This document shows, piece by piece, positions 37,778-45,158 of a stretch of 64,000 nucleotides of DNA. This DNA comes from Streptomyces sp. NRRL B-1140. Its GTDB lineage: Bacteria; Actinomycetota; Actinomycetes; Streptomycetales; Streptomycetaceae. Position 1 is the first letter of the stretch, and the number at the start of each line of letters is the position of its first letter. A model generated the notes under the pieces. That model saw only the letters and a program-made list of their open reading frames with translations. It was not told the DNA's origin and ran no database searches. Location: assembly GCF_001280065.1 (NCBI RefSeq), contig NZ_LGEA01000099.1, positions 62,001 through 126,000 of the forward strand. Direction: 5' to 3'. The position numbers were made by a program, and so were the translations under genes.

Positions 37778-38835
37778 GCTTTCCTGAACTTTCCGCGCCA
37801 CACGAGAACCGCGAAGAAGGGGGCGCCGAGCAGCGCCACGAGGACGCCGGCGTCCAACTCGCCCGGCCGCACCACCAGTCGGCCGACGATGTCACACAGC
37901 AGCAGCACGACGGCCCCGAGCAGACCGGCGAAGGGCACCAGCCAGCGGTAGTCCGGGCCGGTCAGGTACCGGGCCACATGGGCGACCATGAGGCCGAGGA
38001 AGGCGATGGGGCCGCACGCGGCCGTCGCCGCGCCCGCCAGCAGGGTGATGGCGGTGATGCCGGCGGTCCGGCTCAGCGCGATGTTCACACCCAGCCCCCG
38101 GGCCACGTCGTCGCCCAGGTTGAGCAGGTTGAGGGAGGGCAGCGTGGTCAGGGCCAGCACGAGACCGGCGCCGATGAACGCGGTCACCGGCCAGATGACG
38201 TCGAACCCGGCCCCGGCGAGGGAACCGGCGTTCCAGAACCGCAGGGCGTTCAGCGCCGCCTGGTCGGAGAGCGCGACGGCGGTGGTCATCGCCGCGAGGA
38301 ACACCGTGACGCCCTGACCGGCCAGGGCGAGGGTCAGCGGGTTGCCGGCGCCGCGCCCGATGCTCGAGAGACCGAACACCACGACACCGGCGACGGCCGC
38401 CCCCGCGAAGGCGAACCAGACGTACTGGAGCGGGTCGCCGAGCCCGAACACGGTGATCGCCACCACGACCGCGAACGAGGCGCCGGAGTTCACGCCCAGC
38501 AGGCCGGTGTCGGCGATCGGGTTGCGGGTGAAGCCCTGGATCAGCGCCCCGCCGACGCCGAGGGCGATGCCGGCGACGATCCCGAGGACCGTGCGGGGCA
38601 CCCGTACGGTCTCGACGATGAGTCTGATCTCCGTGAGCCGCCGGTCGGGGTCCGGGGCGCCGGACAACGCGTGCCACACCTCGGCGGGGCTCAACGCGCG
38701 TGCGCCGACGGCCAGCGACAGGACCACGGCGATCACGAGGACCGTCACCAGGGTGCCCAGACCCGCGACCCGTCGCCGGCGGGTCGCTGTCGCGCCCTTG
38801 GCCGGGGGGCGCTCCACTGCAGCAGTCGTGCCCAT
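37774..38835 (-). CDS. cchC: Ferric-siderophore permease subunit
   Basis: A 353-residue FecCD-family permease. VPRTVLGIVAGIALGVGGALIQGFTRNPIADTGLLGVNSGAS is the family signature (RNP(I/L)AD then LG). The first 20 residues are polar and arginine-rich, then the first membrane helix begins. It forms the heterodimeric channel with CchD. The ribosome site is weak and there are 128 bases between it and cchB, with no iron box that I can see, so it may depend on read-through from cchB. Confidence 0.94.
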   Translation of the reverse strand: MGTTAAVERPPAKGATATRRRRVAGLGTLVTVLVIAVVLSLAVGARALSPAEVWHALSGAPDPDRRLTEIRLIVETVRVPRTVLGIVAGIALGVGGALIQGFTRNPIADTGLLGVNSGASFAVVVAITVFGLGDPLQYVWFAFAGAAVAGVVVFGLSSIGRGAGNPLTLALAGQGVTVFLAAMTTAVALSDQAALNALRFWNAGSLAGAGFDVIWPVTAFIGAGLVLALTTLPSLNLLNLGDDVARGLGVNIALSRTAGITAITLLAGAATAACGPIAFLGLMVAHVARYLTGPDYRWLVPFAGLLGAVVLLLCDIVGRLVVRPGELDAGVLVALLGAPFFAVLVWRGKFRKA

Positions 38836-38963
38836 GTCGACGTACGTTATCCCTTGTGCGGTGGGCGAGTTGACCGGACGGCGCCTGCGACGCCCGAAGT
38901 GCTGCCGGGGGTCGGCACGATCGGCCAGGGCGGCGCTGGGGGCCGATCGGTGACGAGGAATCC

Positions 38964-40319
38964 CTAGCGGGCGTTGCTGCCCGTGCCGTCGGCCACCGTG
39001 CGCGTCCGGTCGGCGGCCGGCTCGGCGCCGCGGCCGAGGAGGGAGTCCAGGATCTCGCCCACCCGGACGGCGGTGTTGGAGAGCAGCGACGAGGTGATGC
39101 CGTGCGTGTGCTCCGTGCCGCCCTGCAGGTAGATGCCGCAGCGCAGAGCGGGGTCGGCCGCGATGCGCCAGTCGCGCTCGACGCGGACGCGGCCCTCGTC
39201 GTCGCGCAGGCAGCGGTCGGCGACCTCCCCGAGCAGGCTGGTGGGGTCGACGGAGCTGTAGCCGGTGGCGAAGACCACGACGTCCGCGTCCAGATCGGTC
39301 TCCTCACCGGTGACCAGGGACGTCACCGTGGCGCGGACGCTCGACGAGGTCTCCTTGACACCGGTGAGCCGGGACACGTTGAGGAACCGCAGCCGCTCGG
39401 CGCCGAGCACCTTCTCCTGGTACGACTGCCGGTAGAGGTCGTCGATGAGGTCGATGTCCACCACGGAGTAGTTGGTGTTGCCGTGGTAGTCCATCAGCCG
39501 GCGCTTGACGTCCTCGGGCGCGGCGAAGTACTCGTCGACGGCCTGCGGGTCGAAGATCCGGTTGGCGAAGCTGCTGTCGTCCGCCGGGCTGTAACCGTAG
39601 CGGGAGAAGACGGCACAGACCTCGGCACCGGGGAAGCGGCGGTGCAGGTAGGCGACGTTCTCGGCGGCACTCTGACCGGCGCCCACGACGACGAAGCGCG
39701 AGGGCGAGGTGCCCTCCAACTCATCTACCCTCGCCAGGAGTTCCGAGTTGTGCCAGACGCGGTCGCCGCGTTCCACACCCTCGGGCATGAGGGGGCGCAG
39801 GCCGGTGCCGATGACCAGGTTGCGGGCCCGGTGGACCTCGAGGCCGCCGCCCGACCGGACGGTCACTTCCAGGTGGTCCACGACGCCGTCCCGGGCCACG
39901 GGCGCGACGCCGACGACCTCGTGGCCGTAGGAGACCATGTCCCCGACCTGGGCCGCGGCCCATTCGAAGTAGTCGTGGAACTCGACGCGCAGCGGGAACA
40001 GGTTCTTGTGGTTGATGAAGTCGATCAGCCGGCCCTTGCTCTGCAGGTAGCAGAGGAAGCTGTACTCGCTGGCCGGGTTCCGCAGGGTCACCAGGTCCTT
40101 GAGGAAGGAGACCTGCATGGTGGCGTCCTCGATGAGCATGCCGCGATGCCAGCCGAAGCGGGGCTGCTGCTCGAAGAAGTGAGCGGTGATCGCCCCCTGC
40201 CCGCCGACGCGGGTGTTGTGCTCGCGGAGCGCGATCGCCATGGCCACGTTGGACGGCCCGAAGCCGATTCCGATCAGGTCGTGGACCGGTGATGCGTCAT
40301 CGGGAAGAACCTGCGACAT
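38964..40319 (-). CDS. cchB: L-ornithine N5-monooxygenase
   Basis: A 451-residue N-hydroxylating flavoprotein of the SidA/PvdA/IucD family. GIGFGPSNVAMAIAL near residue 17 binds FAD, VVGAGQSAAENV near 220 binds NADPH, and VVVFATGYSS near 360 is the ATGY motif. It makes N5-hydroxyornithine, used directly by module 3 and, after formylation, by module 1. ATG at 40319 has GGGAG five bases before it. It is divergent from cchA across a 250-base spacer with two iron boxes. Confidence 0.95.
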   Translation of the reverse strand: MSQVLPDDASPVHDLIGIGFGPSNVAMAIALREHNTRVGGQGAITAHFFEQQPRFGWHRGMLIEDATMQVSFLKDLVTLRNPASEYSFLCYLQSKGRLIDFINHKNLFPLRVEFHDYFEWAAAQVGDMVSYGHEVVGVAPVARDGVVDHLEVTVRSGGGLEVHRARNLVIGTGLRPLMPEGVERGDRVWHNSELLARVDELEGTSPSRFVVVGAGQSAAENVAYLHRRFPGAEVCAVFSRYGYSPADDSSFANRIFDPQAVDEYFAAPEDVKRRLMDYHGNTNYSVVDIDLIDDLYRQSYQEKVLGAERLRFLNVSRLTGVKETSSSVRATVTSLVTGEETDLDADVVVFATGYSSVDPTSLLGEVADRCLRDDEGRVRVERDWRIAADPALRCGIYLQGGTEHTHGITSSLLSNTAVRVGEILDSLLGRGAEPAADRTRTVADGTGSNAR

Positions 40320-40407
40320 GTCACTCCCATCGTGCGGGGCAGCCGCGCGTGTCAGGTGTGAAAGGAAGGGGAGACGGGCATGCCGACGACGCGACACACC
40401 AACGAAC

Positions 40408-40426
40408 TTAGGTGAGCCTAAGCTAA
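40408..40426. promoter_or_regulatory. Iron box on the cchB side of the cchB-cchA spacer
   Basis: TTAGGTGAGCCTAAGCTAA, 17 of 19 to consensus, 88 bases before cchB. Confidence 0.87.
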
Positions 40427-40512
40427 ACAAATGGAGGTGTCGACAGGACAAAACGGACGTCACCCAAAGGCGCATCGCGTCAACTGGCGCCGCCTGCAGA
40501 CCCGTTGCGGAC

Positions 40513-40531
40513 TAAGGTAAGCCTTGCTTTA
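40513..40531. promoter_or_regulatory. Iron box on the cchA side of the cchB-cchA spacer
   Basis: TAAGGTAAGCCTTGCTTTA, 16 of 19 to consensus, 38 bases before cchA. Confidence 0.8.
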
Positions 40532-40569
40532 CTTGCCTCGGCCAACACCCTGCGTCGAGGAGGAACCCC

Positions 40570-41517
40570 ATGCGGGTCGTCATGTTCGGTTACCAGACCT
40601 GGGGGCACCGCACCCTGCAAGCCCTCCTGGAGTCCGAGCACGACGTGGTGCTGGTGGTGACCCACCCCAAGAGCGAGCACGCCTACGAGAAGATCTGGAG
40701 CGACTCGGTCGCCGACCTCGCCGAGGAGCACGGCGTCCCGGTCCTGATCCGCAACCGCCCCGACGACGAGGAGTTGTTCGAGCGCCTCAAGGACGCCGAC
40801 CCGGACATCATCGTGGCCAACAACTGGCGTACCTGGATCCCCCCGCGCATCTTCGGCCTGCCGCGCCACGGCACGCTGAACGTGCACGACTCGCTGCTGC
40901 CGAAGTACGCCGGCTTCTCCCCGCTGATCTGGGCGCTCATCAACGGCGAGCCCGAAGTGGGCGTCACGGCGCACATGATGAACGACGAACTCGACGCCGG
41001 CGACATCGTCCGGCAGGAGGCGGTGCCGGTCGGCCCGGCGGACACCGCGACCGACCTGTTCCACAAGACCGTCGACCTCATCGCACCGGTCACCATCGGC
41101 GCGCTCGGTCTGATCGCCTCGGGGCAGACCGAGTTCACCGCGCAGGACCGCTCCCAGGCGTCGTTCTTCCACAAGCGTTCCGACGACGACAGCCGCATCG
41201 ACTGGAGCTGGCCGGCGGAGGCCCTGGAGCGCCTGGTGCGCGCCCAGTCCGAGCCGTACCCCAGCGCCCACACCTTCCACCGGGGCAAGCGGCTCGACGT
41301 CCTGGCCGCGTTCGTCTCCGAGGGCCGCTACGGCGGCACGCCCGGCCGGATCTTCTACCGCGAGGGCGACGGCGTGGTGATCGTCGCCGGCGCCGACGCC
41401 CGCACGGGACGCAACCACGGCCTGGCCCTCACCCGCGTACGCACCGAGGACGGCCGGGAGCTGCCGGCGGCCGAGTACTTCACCTCCATGGGCGGCTACC
41501 TCACCGGCCGCCCCTGA
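40570..41517 (+). CDS. cchA: N5-hydroxyornithine formyltransferase
   Basis: A 315-residue protein of the methionyl-tRNA formyltransferase family. Asn104, His106 and Asp145 (NVHDSLLPKYAGFSP and DELDAGDI) form the catalytic triad for formyl transfer from 10-formyl-tetrahydrofolate; the C-terminal domain (about 205-300) has the OB-like Fmt-C fold. It formylates N5-hydroxyornithine for NRPS module 1. ATG at 40570 has GAGGAGG seven bases before. Its own iron box is 38 bases upstream. Confidence 0.95.
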   Translation: MRVVMFGYQTWGHRTLQALLESEHDVVLVVTHPKSEHAYEKIWSDSVADLAEEHGVPVLIRNRPDDEELFERLKDADPDIIVANNWRTWIPPRIFGLPRHGTLNVHDSLLPKYAGFSPLIWALINGEPEVGVTAHMMNDELDAGDIVRQEAVPVGPADTATDLFHKTVDLIAPVTIGALGLIASGQTEFTAQDRSQASFFHKRSDDDSRIDWSWPAEALERLVRAQSEPYPSAHTFHRGKRLDVLAAFVSEGRYGGTPGRIFYREGDGVVIVAGADARTGRNHGLALTRVRTEDGRELPAAEYFTSMGGYLTGRP

Positions 41518-41521
41518 CCCA

Positions 41522-41548
41522 CCGGCCCCGGCACCGCCCCAGGGCCGG
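41522..41548 (+). terminator. Possible terminator after cchA
   Basis: Arms CCGGCCC (41522-41528) and GGGCCGG (41542-41548) just past the cchA stop; the long 13-base loop makes this weak. Confidence 0.35.
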
Positions 41549-41626
41549 CCGGCAGCGTCGCCGTACGGACCCGCCCCGCACGGCGGCGATTGTGGGAAGT
41601 ACTGCCGTCGGGGTCGCCAAGTGCCC

Positions 41627-41645
41627 TAATTTTGAACCGTGTTCA
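41627..41645 (+). promoter_or_regulatory. Promoter -10 and dyad at the MarR gene start
   Basis: TAATTT (41627-41632) fits the -10 TANNNT and ends six bases before the GTG start, as in leaderless actinobacterial genes. TGAACCGTGTTCA (41633-41645) is a perfect 5-3-5 inverted repeat spanning the start codon and is a likely operator for the MarR protein itself. Confidence 0.5.
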
Positions 41646-42157
41646 CAGAAAAGGCACAGCCGGACCACCGTCCACGCATGACGCCGCCCAGCGTGCTGGA
41701 CCTCAGCGCGTACCTGATGTACGCGACGGGAAAGGCAGCCCGCCGCACCTTGTCGGAGAAACTCACGGCCAGGGGGCTGCGGTTGTGGCATCTGACCGTC
41801 CTGACCCTGGTCGCCGACCTCGGTCCGCAGCCCAAGGGCGTGCTGGCCGCCCGGCTGGACATGAACGCCAGCGACGTCGCGCGCATCGTGAAGGACCTGG
41901 CCGACGCCGGACAGGTCGAGTGCGTCCGCAGCCTCGCCGACCGCCGCCGCGTCGACGTCCGCGTCACCCCGCGAGGCAGAACGGCCCTCGACCATCTCAA
42001 CGCCGACATCGCCTCCGCGGACGACGACCTGCTGGCTCCGCTGAGCGATGCCGAACGGGAGCACCTGGCCTCCCTGCTCCGGCGCGTGCACGCCCACCAC
42101 GAGGAACAGGGCCCCGCCGCGGGGTTCCGGGAGGCGGCTCAGGCCCGCCAGCCGTAG
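41639..42157 (+). CDS. MarR-family transcriptional regulator
   Basis: A 172-residue winged-helix regulator. LRLWHLTVLTLVADLGPQPKGVLAARLDMNASDVARIVKDL is the helix-turn-helix and SLADRRRVDVRVTPRGRTAL is the wing, with the DxRxxxV pattern of MarR proteins. No Shine-Dalgarno precedes GTG 41639, but a -10 ends six bases before it, so a leaderless mRNA is likely; ATG at 41678 is an alternative and also lacks a good site. It converges on the response-regulator gene with a 19-base overlap. Its target is unknown apart from probable autoregulation. Confidence 0.88.
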   Translation: MFTEKAQPDHRPRMTPPSVLDLSAYLMYATGKAARRTLSEKLTARGLRLWHLTVLTLVADLGPQPKGVLAARLDMNASDVARIVKDLADAGQVECVRSLADRRRVDVRVTPRGRTALDHLNADIASADDDLLAPLSDAEREHLASLLRRVHAHHEEQGPAAGFREAAQARQP

Positions 42158-42840
42158 CGGCGTTCGGGCCGGCCTGCGGCGCCGTAGCGCAGGGACACCT
42201 CCGCACTGCCGGTGCCGTGGAAGTACTCCAGGTAGCGGCGGGCGCTCACCCGGGACACGCCGGTGACGGCGGCGCACTCGGTGGCGGAGAGGGTGCCGTC
42301 CGCCTCGCGCAGGGCCCGCTCGACCAGTTCGGCGGTCTCCACGCTCATGCCCTTGGGCAGGGTGGGGGCCGGTGCCGGGCCGAACGCTCCGGCCAGGACA
42401 CGGTCCACGTCCGCCTGGCCGCGGACCACCGTCGTGAGCAATCTCCCCCGCTGAGTGGCGTAACGCTCCAGGCGCAGGCGCAGGTCCTCGAAGTCGAAGG
42501 GTTTGAGGAGGTAGTCGACCACACCGCGGCGGACGGCGCCGCGTACCGTCTCGGCCTCCGCCGCCGCGCTGATGACCATGACGTCGCAGTCGTGCCCCGC
42601 GGTGCGCAGCCGGGGGATGACGTCGAGCCCGAACAGGTCGGGGAGGTACAGGTCGAGCAGGATGAGGTCGGGGCGCAGGGTCTCGACCGCCTCGATGGCC
42701 TGTCCTGCGCTGTGGGCCGTGCCGACGACGCGGAACGGCTCGACGCGTTCGACGAACGCGCGGTGGACCCTGGCCACCATGAAGTCGTCGTCGACCACGA
42801 GGACGTCGATCGCGTCCGCCTTGTCGCTCGCCTCGGTCAT
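42139..42840 (-). CDS. Response regulator, CitB/DcuR type
   Basis: A 233-residue two-component response regulator. The receiver domain has Asp17-Asp19 acidic residues, phosphoacceptor Asp63 (ILLDLYLPD) and Lys in DYLLKPFDF. The C-terminal domain (about 165-225) is a helix-turn-helix of the CitB type. These regulators respond to citrate, C4-dicarboxylates or related acids sensed outside the cell. ATG at 42840 overlaps the sensor-kinase stop (ATGA), so the pair is translated together. Confidence 0.92.
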   Translation of the reverse strand: MTEASDKADAIDVLVVDDDFMVARVHRAFVERVEPFRVVGTAHSAGQAIEAVETLRPDLILLDLYLPDLFGLDVIPRLRTAGHDCDVMVISAAAEAETVRGAVRRGVVDYLLKPFDFEDLRLRLERYATQRGRLLTTVVRGQADVDRVLAGAFGPAPAPTLPKGMSVETAELVERALREADGTLSATECAAVTGVSRVSARRYLEYFHGTGSAEVSLRYGAAGRPERRYGWRA

Positions 42841-44465
42841 GGGGCCGCTCCTTCCGCCACCGCGCCGGTGAGGTGGCCGACGGTCATGCGTGCGGTGAAC
42901 ACGGCCCCTTCCGGCGTGTTGGACACCGAGATCTCTCCCCCGTGCCGCTCGCAGACCAGTTTGGTCAGGGCCAGTCCGATGCCGCGCTCGCCCTCGCGGG
43001 CGGCCTTGGTGGTGAAACCGTGGGAGAAGACCTCGCGGGCCAGTTCCGGGGCCACGCCCGGCCCCGAGTCGCGGACCACGATCTCCACGCTGGAGGCGTC
43101 CTGCCGCAGCGCCACCTCCACCCAGGCGTCGTCCCGGGCACCGGCGGCGTCGACGGCGTTGTCCACGAGGTTGCCGACCACCGTCGCCACATCGGCGGCG
43201 TCCTCGGGGGCCAGCCGCTCCAGCGCGGTGTCGTCCGAGATCCGCAGGCTGACCTTCCGTTCCGCCGCGAGCGAGGCCTTCGCCATCAGCAGCGCGGCGA
43301 CCGCGGTGTCCCGGACGCGGCGGCTGAGGGTGACGTCCAGCGACTGACGGTGGCGGCTCAACGCGCGGATGTAGGCCACGACTTCGTCCTGCTCACCGAT
43401 CTGGATCAGCCCGGAGATGGTGTGCAGCTGGTTGGCGAACTCGTGCGCCTGCGCCCGCAGCAGCTCGGAGGAGCTGCGGAAGGATCCGATCTCCCTTTCC
43501 AGCCGGGCCAGTTCGGTGCGGTCGCGCAGGGTGGTGACCGAGCCGAGGGGCCGGCCGTCCTTGGTGACGGTCATCCGGTTCATCACCAGGACCCGGCCGT
43601 GGCGGACGACGACCTCGTCGCGCTCGCCGGCGGCTGTGCCGGACAGCACGTCGCGCAGCCGCCCGTCGATGCCGAGGCCTTCGAGGCTCTGGCCGACGCA
43701 GTCCCCGGGCAGGTCGAGCAGGCGGCGGCCCATGTCGTTGACGAGGGTGAGCCGGTGCTGCGGGTCCAGGGCGATCACGCCCTCGGCGATCCCGTAGAGC
43801 ATCGCCTCCCGGTGCTCGGCGAGCCCGGCGATCTCGCCCGGCTCCAGCCCCAGGGTCTGGCGCTTCACCCGCCGCGCGAGCAGCCAGGAACCGGCCACGC
43901 CCAGTCCGCTGGCGATGCCCAGATAGGCGAGCAGATAGGAGGAGGCACCGCTGAGCCGCTGCCACACCGTCGGATCGGCCTCACCGATCATCACTGTGCC
44001 GAGGATCCGGCCGAGGTTCTCCTCACTCGCCCCGAGGACGGGCACCTGGGCGGCGAGCTCGCGGTTGCCGTCCAGGGTCAGCTGCCCGGACCAGCCGCGC
44101 CCCCGGGCCGTGCCCGGCCCCAGCCGCATCCGGTCCCCGAGGACCGTGGGGTTCGTGGAGCTGACGATCCGCCCGGTCGCGTCGGCCACCGTCACCGAGG
44201 TCACCCCCGACTGCGCCTGGGTGGCGAGCACCAGCGGGGCGAGCGCCTCCCCCGGCGCCGGGCGCACCAGCTGGCTGCGCACCAGGGGGTTGGCGGCCAG
44301 CTGTTCGGCGAGCGCGCCCACCCGGCGCCCTTCGACACGGTTGAAGGTGGCCTGGGACTGGGCGAGGGAGACCGCGGCGACGGCCAGCAGCACCACCACG
44401 ACGATGGCGAGCTGGAGCACCAGCATCTCGCCCGCGAGCGAGTGGCGACGAAAGGTGGCGACCAC
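42837..44465 (-). CDS. Sensor histidine kinase, CitA/DcuS type
   Basis: A 542-residue membrane kinase. It has TM1 at about 13-37, an extracytoplasmic PDC/CACHE domain of about 130 residues, TM2 at about 174-194, a PAS domain (about 205-320), an H-box with His near 341 in RAQAHEFANQLHTISG, and an ATPase domain with NLVDNAVDA and DSGPGVAP. The architecture is that of citrate/fumarate sensors. It starts with GTG at 44465. No carboxylate transporter adjoins it; the nearest gene upstream is a lipoprotein, so the regulated transporter may be elsewhere. Confidence 0.92.
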   Translation of the reverse strand: MVATFRRHSLAGEMLVLQLAIVVVVLLAVAAVSLAQSQATFNRVEGRRVGALAEQLAANPLVRSQLVRPAPGEALAPLVLATQAQSGVTSVTVADATGRIVSSTNPTVLGDRMRLGPGTARGRGWSGQLTLDGNRELAAQVPVLGASEENLGRILGTVMIGEADPTVWQRLSGASSYLLAYLGIASGLGVAGSWLLARRVKRQTLGLEPGEIAGLAEHREAMLYGIAEGVIALDPQHRLTLVNDMGRRLLDLPGDCVGQSLEGLGIDGRLRDVLSGTAAGERDEVVVRHGRVLVMNRMTVTKDGRPLGSVTTLRDRTELARLEREIGSFRSSSELLRAQAHEFANQLHTISGLIQIGEQDEVVAYIRALSRHRQSLDVTLSRRVRDTAVAALLMAKASLAAERKVSLRISDDTALERLAPEDAADVATVVGNLVDNAVDAAGARDDAWVEVALRQDASSVEIVVRDSGPGVAPELAREVFSHGFTTKAAREGERGIGLALTKLVCERHGGEISVSNTPEGAVFTARMTVGHLTGAVAEGAAP

Positions 44466-44560
44466 GACGAACTCAATCTGCGATGCCGCCGCGAGCGGGG
44501 CGGCTCATGTGCCGAGCCGCACCATCATGACGCCCACCAGCCGAAATCGAAAGAGAGCCG

Positions 44561-45064
44561 TCACCGCCCGCCCGGCTTGGGGCCGATGCCCCGCAGCTCC
44601 CTGATCGTCCCGCCGAGCTTCGCGCGGAACGACTCCAGCAGCGCCGGCTTCACACTGACCACCCAGCGCGTGCCGACGAGGTACTTGCCTCCGTAGACGC
44701 GCGCCTCCTCCAGCCAGGTCTCCTTGAACCTCTCCTCGGGGAAGGTGGTGATGAGGTAGTCGGCCTTCTCGGTGTGGCACAGGCCCTGGCGCAGTTCGTC
44801 GGCGTCGATGCGGATCTTCGCCTTGCAGCCGGTCAGCCCGGCGATCACCTCCACCTTGGCCGGTGCGACGACCCCGGCGGCGGGAGCGGCGGTCACACTC
44901 GGCGCGGCCTTGCCGCCACCCGCGCCCCCGGTGTCGTCACCGCCGCCGCAGGCGGCGGTGAGGGGGAGGACGACCAGGGCACCGGCCGCCGTGACGGTCC
45001 GCAGCCGGTCGGCACGGGAGAGGTTCCGGCGGGTGGATCGTACGGGCGCTTGCTGCTGGGACAC
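44561..45064 (-). CDS. Predicted lipoprotein of unknown function
   Basis: A 167-residue lipoprotein. The signal is arginine-rich, then VTAAGALVVLPLTAAC with a lipobox and a GGGDDTGGAGGG linker. The mature domain (about residues 70-160) includes VIAGLTGCKAKIRIDADELRQGLCHTEKADY, where two cysteines could pair, and EERFKETWLEEARVYGGKYLVGTRW. The GTG at 45064 has GGAGAGG five bases upstream. It sits 95 bases before the sensor kinase on the same strand and could be an accessory sensor part. No family recognised. Confidence 0.7.
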   Translation of the reverse strand: MSQQQAPVRSTRRNLSRADRLRTVTAAGALVVLPLTAACGGGDDTGGAGGGKAAPSVTAAPAAGVVAPAKVEVIAGLTGCKAKIRIDADELRQGLCHTEKADYLITTFPEERFKETWLEEARVYGGKYLVGTRWVVSVKPALLESFRAKLGGTIRELRGIGPKPGGR

Positions 45065-45158
45065 GTCGCCTCTCCGGATACGGGCTGTCGGGCTCTGGTC
45101 GGAGCGTCTTCGGAGTGCTCGTGGAGGAGTACGCACAGGTCCGACCAGGCGTTCACGC

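Noticed and set aside
40408..40531. A single long iron operator spanning the cchB-cchA spacer
   Set aside because: The two 19-base sites are 86 bases apart and each sits before its own gene, so two separate operators are more likely.
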